In this document: positions 13,933 through 22,099 of the stretch, piece after piece | Position numbering within the stretch: position 1 is the first letter of the stretch | Layout: every line of letters begins with the position of its first letter | Assembly: GCA_030632175.1 (NCBI GenBank) | Contig: DAOVVG010000009.1 | Location: 1 to 24,773 of the forward strand | Origin: Gammaproteobacteria bacterium | GTDB taxonomy: Bacteria > Pseudomonadota > Gammaproteobacteria > UBA9214 | DNA length: 24,773 nt | Reading direction: 5' to 3' | Program-made: the position numbers and the translations under genes | Notes under the pieces: model-generated | What the model saw: the letters and a program-made list of their open reading frames with translations, nothing else | Told to the model about the DNA's origin: nothing | Database searches by the model: none

Positions 13933-13958
13933 AGGGCCGGTTTATCCGGCCCTTTTTT
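13933..13958 (+). terminator. Intrinsic terminator after the rubrerythrin gene
   Basis: GGGCCGG (13934-13940), a TTTAT loop and CCGGCCC (13946-13952) form a GC-rich hairpin followed by six T. It lies 33 nt before the next gene of the same strand, so it probably sets a lower level for the downstream genes through partial read-through. Confidence 0.88.
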
Positions 13959-13990
13959 ATTCAGGTGTTTCGAATCTATGGATAGTATGT

Positions 13991-15337
13991 ATGGCATCAA
14001 CGACTGAAGGTACAAAGGAAGGAAGCCTGGAAGCACCAACACGCCATCCGCTTGACTGGACCGCCCCGTTTTTCTATGACGAGGAGAGTCTGTTCAAGGA
14101 GCTTGAGCGGGTGTATGACATCTGCCATGGTTGTCGGCGATGTTTCAACCTGTGTAATTCCTTCCCCACGCTGTTTGATGCCATTGATGAGTCGGAATCC
14201 ATGGAGCTGGATACCGTGCCACGTGAGGCTTACTGGGAGGTGGTTGATCACTGCTATCTGTGCGACATGTGCTACATGACCAAGTGTCCTTACGTGCCTC
14301 CACATGAGTGGAATGTCGACTTTCCACACCTGATGTTGCGTGCCAAAGCCGTGAAGTTCAGCAAGGGCGATGTGAAGACCCGTGACCGTATCCTGACAGC
14401 GACCGATACCGTCGGCAAGCTGGCTGGTATCCCGATTGTGGCGCAGGTGGTTAACGCCACCAACAAAACCGCGGCAGGCCGCAAAGTACTGGACAAGGTG
14501 CTGGGTGTACACCCAGATGCCATTCTGCCGGAGTACCATTCAAGGACATTGCGCAAGCGCCTCGGCAAGGTTCAGGAGGTGGCTGGCACGGTGGTTGCTG
14601 CCGGTCCAACCCGCGGCAAGGTAGCGCTGTTTGCGACTTGCTACTGCAACTACAATGAGCCGGGGATTGGCGAAGATCTGGCAGCCGTCTTTCAGCACAA
14701 TGATATTCCATTCACGCTGGCTCGCAGAGAACAGTGTTGTGGCATGCCGAAACTGGAACTGGGCGACCTGGATGCAGTTAAGGCAGCACGTGATGCGAAT
14801 ATTCCCGAGCTGGTGAAACTGGTCGATGCCGGCTGGGACATTGTGGCCCCGGTACCATCCTGTGTATTGATGTTCAAGCAGGAATTACCGTTGATGTTTC
14901 CAGATGATGCAGATGTGGCAAAGGTCCGTGATGCAATTTATGACCCGTTTGAATACCTGATGCTGCGTCATAAACACGGGCATCTGAAAACGGACTTCAA
15001 GCAATCGCTGGGCTCTGTGTCCTACCATGTTGCCTGTCACCTGCGCGTGCAGAATATCGGTATGAAGACCCGCGACCTGTTACAGCTGGTGCCGGAAACC
15101 ACGGTCGAGCCCATTGAGCGCTGTACGGGCCATGATGGAGTTTATGCTGTTAAAAGCGAGTTTCATGAAACCTCGATGAAAATCTGTCGTCCGGTCGTGA
15201 ATAATGTGATCCGTGCAGATGCCAGCCACTACAGCAGTGATTGCCCCATGGCTGGTCACCAGATCGAAAATGGTCTCGATAATGGCAAGGCGCCGGAGCA
15301 TCCATTGGCCCTGTTACGGATGGCATACGGGCTGTGA
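13991..15337 (+). CDS. CCG-domain Fe-S oxidoreductase (GlpC / heterodisulfide reductase subunit-like)
   Basis: A 448-residue soluble protein with two 4Fe-4S ferredoxin-type clusters, CHGCRRCFNLC (C45, C48, C51, C55) and CYLCDMCYMTKCP (C88, C91, C94, C99), followed by two cysteine-rich CCG-type regions. The first has TCYCN (C217, C219) and QCCGMPK (C249, C250) plus C291. The second has HVACHLR (C349) with C378, C399 and C418. Relatives are GlpC and HdrD/HdrB-like subunits that pass electrons between a flavoprotein and quinone or thiol. No flavin partner is adjacent. Its place between rubrerythrin and DUF3501 recurs in Proteobacteria, which suggests it delivers electrons to the rubrerythrin; that is inference. 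The ribosome site is weak. Confidence 0.88.
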   Translation: MASTTEGTKEGSLEAPTRHPLDWTAPFFYDEESLFKELERVYDICHGCRRCFNLCNSFPTLFDAIDESESMELDTVPREAYWEVVDHCYLCDMCYMTKCPYVPPHEWNVDFPHLMLRAKAVKFSKGDVKTRDRILTATDTVGKLAGIPIVAQVVNATNKTAAGRKVLDKVLGVHPDAILPEYHSRTLRKRLGKVQEVAGTVVAAGPTRGKVALFATCYCNYNEPGIGEDLAAVFQHNDIPFTLARREQCCGMPKLELGDLDAVKAARDANIPELVKLVDAGWDIVAPVPSCVLMFKQELPLMFPDDADVAKVRDAIYDPFEYLMLRHKHGHLKTDFKQSLGSVSYHVACHLRVQNIGMKTRDLLQLVPETTVEPIERCTGHDGVYAVKSEFHETSMKICRPVVNNVIRADASHYSSDCPMAGHQIENGLDNGKAPEHPLALLRMAYGL

Positions 15338-15386
15338 TGGCAGCTGCCATTTCCGAATTGCGATTACCATAACGAGCAGGAAAATT

Positions 15387-15971
15387 ATGCAAAAACTCAC
15401 ACGCGATGATCTCTACAGCCTCGAGCAATACGCTGAGAAACGCGCTGATTTCCGAGCCCGGGTACTGGCACACAAGAAGCACCGCAAGGTTCATGTCGGC
15501 CCTGTGGCGACCCTGTATTTCGAAGACCGGCTGACAATGCAGTACCAGATACAGGAAATGCTGCGGGTCGAACGGATTTTCGAGGCCAGCGGTATTGAGG
15601 AAGAACTGAGTGCCTACAATCCGTTGATACCGGATGGCGGTAACTGGAAGGCGACCTTCATGATTGAAGAGCCGGACGTGCAAAAGCGACGCGAGTTGCT
15701 GTCGCGGCTGATGGGTATCGAAGACCGGGTCTGGGTAAGGGTTGACGGAAATGAGCAGGTGTTTGCGATTGCCGACGAGGACATGCAGCGGGATACGGAG
15801 GACAAAACCTCGGCTGTACATTTCCTGCGCTTTGAATTGACTGAAAAGATGGCTCTCGATCTGGGGCAGGGTGCTGAGCTGGGCATCGGTATTGATCACC
15901 AGCATTATGCGTTTGATCTTGAGCCGGTTGCCGCTGAAGTACGGGAAGCCCTGCTTGCCGACCTTGACTGA
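15387..15971 (+). CDS. DUF3501 family protein
   Basis: A 194-residue cytoplasmic protein without signal peptide, transmembrane segment or cysteine. It begins MQKLTRDDLYSLEQYAEKR and contains the family-typical segments HVGPVATLYFEDRLTMQYQIQEMLRVERIFE (about 36-66) and AVHFLRFELT (145-154). Function is unknown. The ATG at 15387 follows GAGCAGG with suitable spacing; a longer frame reaching back to 15213 only overlaps the previous gene. It is 49 nt after the Fe-S oxidoreductase and completes the rubrerythrin/CCG/DUF3501 set, so a role in peroxide or redox defence is inferred by association. Confidence 0.85.
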   Translation: MQKLTRDDLYSLEQYAEKRADFRARVLAHKKHRKVHVGPVATLYFEDRLTMQYQIQEMLRVERIFEASGIEEELSAYNPLIPDGGNWKATFMIEEPDVQKRRELLSRLMGIEDRVWVRVDGNEQVFAIADEDMQRDTEDKTSAVHFLRFELTEKMALDLGQGAELGIGIDHQHYAFDLEPVAAEVREALLADLD

Positions 15972-16131
15972 TTTATAGCGAAATCACCGACTTTATTCTG
16001 TCTGTTAAGCACAAAAGGAAGGAATGGCCGTTCTTTTTCGTGACGGCTGTGACCTGTCTGTTTTTTCTGTCTCCCGCTCTGTGTTCCCGCGGGTCGCATT
16101 GCCACGAGCGGCGCGCTAAACTGCGCACCCA

Positions 16132-16692
16132 ATGAAAGCAGTTAAACACCCTGAAAATCATGTCGGCGGACTCTTTGCAAAGGCCTTGTGGCTGATGTTG
16201 GCAACGCCGGTACCCGTGTCAGCAGTTGAGGATGAGCCTCTCGGTTGGACGCTGCAGCATAGTGACGAAGAAGAAGTCTGGCATGAGCAGCAGGGCGAGT
16301 TGCCACCCTATCCTGAGAAGGGCAACCTGCTGGAGGTGGATGCAGGCACCGAGGGCTTGCAATATACGGTCTACATCGATAAACCTTCACTCATCAAGCG
16401 AGATGATGGCGTGGTGCGCTATACCGTGGTCCTGGTGTCATCGACGGGTATCTGGAATGTATTCAATGAAGGTCTGCATTGTGGCGAGAAAATGTTCCGC
16501 CGTTATGCCTATGGTGTCGATGACAGGTGGCATCCGATTCCTGACTCTCCCTGGAAAACACTGCGTGGCAAGGGCGCAAACCGTTATCGAATGATCTTCT
16601 ATAAAAAATACATCTGTGACCCGACCCGGCTTAATCAGTCGGCTGAGCAGATACTTGACCGGTTCCAGCAGGACTGGAACGAACAAATGTAA
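16132..16692 (+). CDS. CNP1-like family protein, secreted
   Basis: A 186-residue protein with a signal peptide (positive start, hydrophobic 13-29, likely cut after VSA at about 31). The mature part has the family features: an acidic, Trp-containing start (VWHEQQGELPPYPE), YIDKPSLIKRDDGVVRYTVVLVSSTG (about 81-106), a pair of cysteines (C117 and C161) that may form a disulfide, and PWKTLRGKGANRYR. Function is unknown; the family is named after a cryptic neisserial protein. It lies 39 nt ahead of parE on the same strand. The 160-nt gap before it holds no convincing promoter. Confidence 0.82.
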   Translation: MKAVKHPENHVGGLFAKALWLMLATPVPVSAVEDEPLGWTLQHSDEEEVWHEQQGELPPYPEKGNLLEVDAGTEGLQYTVYIDKPSLIKRDDGVVRYTVVLVSSTGIWNVFNEGLHCGEKMFRRYAYGVDDRWHPIPDSPWKTLRGKGANRYRMIFYKKYICDPTRLNQSAEQILDRFQQDWNEQM

Positions 16693-16708
16693 GGAACCCT
16701 ATTCTGAA

Positions 16709-16735
16709 ATGTACATGAGTAAACTGTTTTCATGA
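16709..16735 (+). other. Possible eight-codon leader ORF coupled to parE
   Basis: ATG at 16709 (or 16715 in the same frame) reads MYMSKLFS and stops at TGA 16733-16735, which overlaps the parE ATG (16732-16734) as ATGA. An AAGGA lies at 16690-16695. ParE itself has no visible ribosome site, so ribosomes ending the short frame could restart on parE. Very short, so chance cannot be excluded. Confidence 0.3.
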
Positions 16736-18618
16736 GTACTGTATACGACGCAACTGCCATTGAAGTGCTGAGTGGTCTGGATCCGGTACGCAAGCGCCCG
16801 GGGATGTACACGGACACGGCACGCCCCAACCATCTTGCCCAGGAAGTGATAGATAACAGCGTTGACGAGGCGATAGCCGGCCATGCAACACGTATGGATG
16901 TAAAGGTATACAAGGATGGTTCGCTGGAAGTTCGCGACAACGGTCGTGGTATGCCGGTTGATATGCATCCGGAGGAAGGCGTGCCAGGTGTCGAGGTGGT
17001 GCTGACACGGTTACATGCAGGCGGCAAGTTTTCAGCCAAAAACTACCAGTTTTCAGGTGGTCTTCACGGTGTTGGTGTATCGGTGGTGAATGCGCTGTCA
17101 AAGCATCTTGAGGTGTGGGTGCGACGGGGTGGCAAGGAATACAATATGGCTTTCTCCGATGGTGAGAAAGCATCGTCGCTGGAAGAAGTCGGCAAGGTCG
17201 GCAAGCAGAATACCGGTACTACGCTGCGTTTCTGGCCGAACCCGAAATATTTTGATTCGGCCAAGTATTCGTTACCGCGGCTGAAACACGTGCTGCGTGC
17301 CAAGGCAGTGCTATGTCCTGGACTGCAGGTAACCTTTAAGGATGAGGCTGGTGGTGAGCAGCTGGAATGGTGTTATGCTGATGGCCTGCATGACTATCTC
17401 GCCGGTGAACTGGGCGATACGCCGATACTGCCGGATGAACCGTTTGTCGGGCGCATGGAAGGTGGCAGTGAGACTGCCGAGTGGGCGCTGGTGTGGTTGC
17501 CGGAAGGTGGTGAGCCGGTTGCCGAAAGTTATGTCAATCTGATTCCTACTGTGCAGGGTGGTACGCATGTCAACGGTTTGCGCATGGGTCTGACCGAGGC
17601 GGTGCGCGAATTTTGCGAGTTTCGCAACCTGTTGCCACGCGGTGTGAAACTCAGTCCGGAAGATGTCTGGGACCGTTGCAGTTATATCCTTTCAGTCAAG
17701 CTGGTCGATCCGCAATTCAGTGGTCAGACAAAAGAACGTTTGTCATCGCGCGCGAGTGCGGCCTTTGTGTCCGGTGTGGTCAAGGATGCTTTCGGGCTAT
17801 GGCTGAACCATCATACCGAGATGGGTGAGAAGATCGCCTGGCTTGCCATTGAAAATGCGCTGTCACGTCAGCGCGCCGGTAAAAAAGTGGTGCGCAAGAA
17901 AGTGACTACCGGCCCGGCGTTGCCCGGCAAGCTTGCAGACTGCACCTCAACGGACAGCGAGCGCTGTGAATTGTTTCTGGTAGAGGGGGATTCAGCAGGT
18001 GGTTCTGCCAAGCAGGCAAGAGACCGGATCTTTCAGGCGATTATGCCGTTGCGGGGCAAGATTCTGAATACCTGGGAGGTGGACTCGACGGAGGTTCTTG
18101 CCTCACAGGAGGTCCACGATATCTCTGTTGCCATCGGTGTCGAGCCGGGGGTGAATGATCTGCGCAAGTTGCGTTACGGAAAGATATGTATTCTCGCAGA
18201 TGCCGACTCTGACGGTGCGCATATTGCGACGCTGTTATGCGCGCTGTTCCTGCGTCACTTCCGCTCACTGGTTGAAGCTGGCAATGTCTATGTGGCGATG
18301 CCACCGTTATACCGAATTGATGCCGGCAAGGAAGTTTACTATGCCCTTGATGATGGTGAGAAGCAGGGCGTACTTGACCGCATCGTGGCCGAGAAGATCA
18401 AGGGAAAAGTGATGGTGCAGCGCTTCAAGGGGCTGGGTGAAATGAATCCGATGCAATTGCGTGAGACCACCATCGCACCGGAAACCCGCCGGCTGGTGCA
18501 GCTGACCATTGATTCGGGTGATGACACCCACAAGGTGATGGATATGCTGCTGGCGCGCAAGCGCGCCAGCGACCGGCGTAGTTGGCTGGAAACCCGGGGC
18601 GACATGGCCGAGGCGTAA
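16732..18618 (+). CDS. parE: DNA topoisomerase IV subunit B
   Basis: The ATPase subunit of the type IIA topoisomerase that decatenates daughter chromosomes. The GHKL domain has catalytic E38 and N42 (QEVIDNSVDEA), DNGRGMPVD (69-77), and GGLHGVGVSVVNALS (109-123), with the QTK lysine K334. The TOPRIM domain has EGDSAGGSAKQARDR (418-432) and the metal aspartates in LADADSDGAH (488-497). At 628 residues it equals E. coli ParE (630) and lacks the GyrB-specific insert, which with the adjacent parC decides ParE over GyrB. The ATG at 16732 fits the family start. It ends 69 nt before parC. Confidence 0.96.
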   Translation: MSTVYDATAIEVLSGLDPVRKRPGMYTDTARPNHLAQEVIDNSVDEAIAGHATRMDVKVYKDGSLEVRDNGRGMPVDMHPEEGVPGVEVVLTRLHAGGKFSAKNYQFSGGLHGVGVSVVNALSKHLEVWVRRGGKEYNMAFSDGEKASSLEEVGKVGKQNTGTTLRFWPNPKYFDSAKYSLPRLKHVLRAKAVLCPGLQVTFKDEAGGEQLEWCYADGLHDYLAGELGDTPILPDEPFVGRMEGGSETAEWALVWLPEGGEPVAESYVNLIPTVQGGTHVNGLRMGLTEAVREFCEFRNLLPRGVKLSPEDVWDRCSYILSVKLVDPQFSGQTKERLSSRASAAFVSGVVKDAFGLWLNHHTEMGEKIAWLAIENALSRQRAGKKVVRKKVTTGPALPGKLADCTSTDSERCELFLVEGDSAGGSAKQARDRIFQAIMPLRGKILNTWEVDSTEVLASQEVHDISVAIGVEPGVNDLRKLRYGKICILADADSDGAHIATLLCALFLRHFRSLVEAGNVYVAMPPLYRIDAGKEVYYALDDGEKQGVLDRIVAEKIKGKVMVQRFKGLGEMNPMQLRETTIAPETRRLVQLTIDSGDDTHKVMDMLLARKRASDRRSWLETRGDMAEA

Positions 18619-18687
18619 AGAAATACTTTTATCCGGATTGCAGACAGCTTGCATCTGACCGGACCTGTAACTAGCGGAAAACCTGTT

Positions 18688-20946
18688 ATGGAAACAATCG
18701 ATATTGATTACGAAGGCATCGAACAGCTGCCACTGAAAACCTTTACCGAGAAGGCCTACCTGGATTATTCCATGTATGTCATTCTGGATCGGGCGTTGCC
18801 GCATATTGGTGATGGGTTGAAACCGGTGCAGCGACGCATCGTTTATGCGATGTCGGAGCTTGGTCTGCTAGCTGCCGCCAAGCACAAGAAATCAGCGCGA
18901 ACGGTAGGAGATGTGCTGGGCAAGTTTCATCCGCATGGCGATTCTGCCTGCTATGAAGCCATGGTGCACCTGGCGCAATCCTTTACATGTCGTTATCCAT
19001 TAATAGACGGGCAGGGTAACTGGGGTTCTGCCGACGATCCGAAATCTTTTGCTGCCATGCGTTATACCGAGGCGCGTCTCGCACCCTATGCCGAAGTGCT
19101 GTTGTCAGAGCTCGGGCAGGGCACGGTTGACTGGGCACCCAACTTCGACGGTACCCTGGAAGAACCGGTGTTGTTACCTGCGCGTCTGCCAAATGTATTA
19201 CTGAATGGCGCTACCGGTATTGCTGTCGGTATGGCAACGGATATTCCTCCTCACAACCTTAACGAGGTTGCGAAAGCGGCGATACTGTTGCTGGACAAGC
19301 CGAAGAGTACCGTTGAAGAACTGTGCAAGATTGTTCAGGGGCCGGATTTTCCCACCGGTGCAGAGATTATTACGCCACGTTCAGAGCTGATTGAAGCCTA
19401 CAAGTCGGGGCATGGCAGTGTGCGTATGCGTGCCTGCTATGAAAAGGAAAACGACGAAATCATTATTACGGCACTGCCGTACCAGACCTCCGGCGGCAAG
19501 GTGCTGGAACAGATTGCCACGCAGATGCTGGCGAAAAAATTGCCCATGGTCGAGGACCTGCGTGATGAATCTGATCATGAGAACCCGACCCGTCTGGTGA
19601 TCGTGCCACGCTCCAACCGTGTGGATGCCGAAGCATTGATGCTGCACCTGTTCGCCAGTACCGGCCTGGAGCGTACTGTGCGCGTCAATCTAAACATGAT
19701 TGGCCTGGACGGAAAGCCAAGAATCAAGGACTTGCGGGTTATTTTGAAGGAATGGCTTGAGTTCAGGCTGGAGACTGTTCGTCTGCGTCTGGAGTATCGT
19801 CTCGACAAGGTCAATCGCCGCCTGCACTTGCTGGATGGTTTGCTGATAGCCTTCCTGAATCTCGATGAAGTCATCCGGATTGTACGCTCGGAAGACAAGC
19901 CCAGGCCGGTATTGATCAAGCGTTTTGACCTGTCTGAAGAACAGGCCGACTACATTCTCGATACGCGCCTGCGGCAACTGGCACGTCTGGAAGAGATGAA
20001 AATAAAGAGCGAGCAAAAGGAGCTTGCCAAAGAACGTGAAGGATTAAAGCAGATACTGTCATCAAAACAGCGCATGAAGACCCTCATCAAGAAGGAAATC
20101 CAGGAGGACGCCAGGAAGTATGGGGATGAGCGGCGTTCACAGCTGGCTGATCGTGCGCCGGCACAGGCACTGGATGAAACGGCGCTGATACCAAGTGAGG
20201 CAGTGACTGTTGTGTTGTCCAGAAACGGTTGGGTCAGGGTGGCAAAGGGTCACGAGATAGATCCGACAGAAATGAGCTACAAGTCCGGTGACGATTTCGC
20301 AATGGCGGCGCGTGGTCGGAGTAATCAGCTGACCGTGTTTATTGACTCAACCGGCAAGACCTATGCCTTGCCGACACATTCACTACCCAGTGCGCGGGGG
20401 CAGGGTGAGCCACTGAGTGGCCGGTTGAAACCCGCCGACGGTGCACGATTTGTCGGTGTCATGGCGGGTGATCCTGAACAGTTATTTCTTCTTGCCAGTG
20501 ATTCCGGTTACGGCTTTTCTATCAAACTCGGTGATATGTTCACCCGTAACAAGGCCGGTAAATCCACCCTGTCTGTACCCAGGGGTGCAGGTGTGTTGCC
20601 ACCCGTACCGGTGCGTAGCCTGGAGGATGACTGGATAGTCGCGGTCTCAACAGAAGGTTACATGCTGGTGATACCGCTGGCCGAGCTGCCGCAAATGACA
20701 CGTGGCAAGGGCAACAAGATAATCAATATCCCCTCGGCAAGGCTGAAGTCGCGGGAAGAATATGTTGCTGCCATACGTTGCATACAGGATGGCGAGAAGC
20801 TGACCGTTTACGCGGGCAAGAAACACAAGACCATGAAAGCTGCCGAGGTCGACGAATTTGCCGGTGAGCGTGGACGTCGCGGTCGCAAGCTGCCACGTGG
20901 CTACCAGAAGGTAGACAGTATCAGGGTTGAGGAGAAGTCCTGGTAG
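18688..20946 (+). CDS. parC: DNA topoisomerase IV subunit A
   Basis: The DNA-cleaving subunit of topoisomerase IV. The product is 752 residues, as in E. coli ParC. The breakage-reunion domain has the catalytic tyrosine Y126 in AAMRYTEARL and the quinolone-resistance region KKSARTVGDVLGKFHPHGD with wild-type-like S86 and E90 (equivalent to E. coli S80 and E84). The C-terminal DNA-wrapping barrel is shorter than GyrA's and has no acidic GyrA tail. The ATG at 18688 gives METIDIDYEG; an in-frame TTG at 18649 would add 13 residues and is rejected. Its last 26 nt overlap the 3' end of the convergent lipoprotein gene. Confidence 0.96.
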   Translation: METIDIDYEGIEQLPLKTFTEKAYLDYSMYVILDRALPHIGDGLKPVQRRIVYAMSELGLLAAAKHKKSARTVGDVLGKFHPHGDSACYEAMVHLAQSFTCRYPLIDGQGNWGSADDPKSFAAMRYTEARLAPYAEVLLSELGQGTVDWAPNFDGTLEEPVLLPARLPNVLLNGATGIAVGMATDIPPHNLNEVAKAAILLLDKPKSTVEELCKIVQGPDFPTGAEIITPRSELIEAYKSGHGSVRMRACYEKENDEIIITALPYQTSGGKVLEQIATQMLAKKLPMVEDLRDESDHENPTRLVIVPRSNRVDAEALMLHLFASTGLERTVRVNLNMIGLDGKPRIKDLRVILKEWLEFRLETVRLRLEYRLDKVNRRLHLLDGLLIAFLNLDEVIRIVRSEDKPRPVLIKRFDLSEEQADYILDTRLRQLARLEEMKIKSEQKELAKEREGLKQILSSKQRMKTLIKKEIQEDARKYGDERRSQLADRAPAQALDETALIPSEAVTVVLSRNGWVRVAKGHEIDPTEMSYKSGDDFAMAARGRSNQLTVFIDSTGKTYALPTHSLPSARGQGEPLSGRLKPADGARFVGVMAGDPEQLFLLASDSGYGFSIKLGDMFTRNKAGKSTLSVPRGAGVLPPVPVRSLEDDWIVAVSTEGYMLVIPLAELPQMTRGKGNKIINIPSARLKSREEYVAAIRCIQDGEKLTVYAGKKHKTMKAAEVDEFAGERGRRGRKLPRGYQKVDSIRVEEKSW

Positions 20947-22099
20947 CCCTTACCCGTGTCGGCTGCACCGTAACAGTGAGTGCACGGGGTTGCCTGCGCT
21001 GCTGACGTTTCAATTCCTCCAGCCGGGCAAGTACCTTGTTGGCGCGCTCGACGCGGTCGCGCAAGTAAGGATTGTCAGGTGCCAGTGACAGCGCCTCGGT
21101 CCATGTTCTCACCGCCAGCAGTACATTGTCGGCACGGTATTGGGCATCACCGGTGGCCATCAGTTTTTTCACGCGTACATGTATCGCCTGGTCCAGATCA
21201 TTCCGGATGGCAATCACTTCGCTGTCGGTGATGGCAGAAGAGGGTATTTGCACGACTGCCGCGCGGGCAACCTGTAAATTATCCTTTTTGAGTGCCTGCT
21301 GTGCCTCGGCAAGCAATACCTCGGTTTTCTTCTTGTCGTTCTGCTGTTCCTCTTTCCTGTTCTTCGCTTTCCTGATGCCGGCTTTCTTCCGGGCCAGATT
21401 GGTTGCCTTTATCGTTACCTGTTTATGTGCATCTTCCGTGGCGTAAATGTGTGACAGTAATGCACCAGCTTCGGGTGTTTCGTTTAGCGACTGTGAAAGT
21501 TGCAGGCAGGTTTTCGCAAGCTCCATGTTTTCCCTGTCCATGGCCTGTTGTCCATACTCCAGAAGATTTTCAGAGAGTGACTTTGCTTCTTTAACGTTGC
21601 GTTTGTTTTCCCAGCGCTGCCCAAGGCTGGGTGATTCGAGGTTTACCTGTTCGAGGAACAGTTGTTGCTGGCCAAGGATATATCTGGCTCTTGCGATCAG
21701 CTGCTCGCGTTCGTTGGTTTGCAGTTGTTTGACACGTTGCGGTTCGATCGTGTTACGCAGCTCGCGTAACGATTTACTGTGGGGAACCTTTTGCAGTGCA
21801 GTGGACAACAGTTGTACGGCGCCCAGCAGGTCGTTTTCGGATTCCAGCGCAACTGCTTCTGTGTAGATACTCTGTTCGTAGGATGCTTCATTGCCACTGA
21901 TTCTTGCCTGTATCCCGGGGGTGTCCAGAGAGGCATGCTTGCTGGTCAATTGCCGTGCGCGTGCATATTCATGTTGTTGCAGCAGGCTGTCGAGGTCTTC
22001 CGGTTTGTCCTGCCCGACACGGATTGTGTCCATACCGGAACAGCCGGCCATCACTGGCAGTAGTAGCACGAGAATGAGCTGTAACAGTTTATGCTTCAT
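20921..22099 (-). CDS. Predicted outer-membrane lipoprotein with helical, TPR-like repeats
   Basis: A 392-residue protein with a lipoprotein signal peptide: hydrophobic 5-17 and a lipobox ending MAGC, so Cys20 would be lipidated; Ser at the next position predicts release to the outer membrane. The rest is almost all helical, with repeated Ala/Leu/Glu/Gln segments resembling degenerate TPR units (for example VRTWTEALSLAPDNPYLRDRV near the C-terminus) and a basic coiled-coil stretch (KKAGIRKAKNRKEEQQNDKKK). I do not recognise a named family. The ATG at 22099 is preferred because it starts directly at the signal peptide. It overlaps the cyclase gene by 11 nt, so the two are probably translated together. 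Its 3' end overlaps parC. Confidence 0.8.
   Translation of the reverse strand: MKHKLLQLILVLLLPVMAGCSGMDTIRVGQDKPEDLDSLLQQHEYARARQLTSKHASLDTPGIQARISGNEASYEQSIYTEAVALESENDLLGAVQLLSTALQKVPHSKSLRELRNTIEPQRVKQLQTNEREQLIARARYILGQQQLFLEQVNLESPSLGQRWENKRNVKEAKSLSENLLEYGQQAMDRENMELAKTCLQLSQSLNETPEAGALLSHIYATEDAHKQVTIKATNLARKKAGIRKAKNRKEEQQNDKKKTEVLLAEAQQALKKDNLQVARAAVVQIPSSAITDSEVIAIRNDLDQAIHVRVKKLMATGDAQYRADNVLLAVRTWTEALSLAPDNPYLRDRVERANKVLARLEELKRQQRRQPRALTVTVQPTRVRATRTSPQP

Noticed and set aside
16024..16119. A 31-codon frame with AGGAAGGA directly before its ATG
   Set aside because: The purine run touches the start codon, the peptide has no protein-like pattern, and it lies in the leader of the CNP1-like gene.
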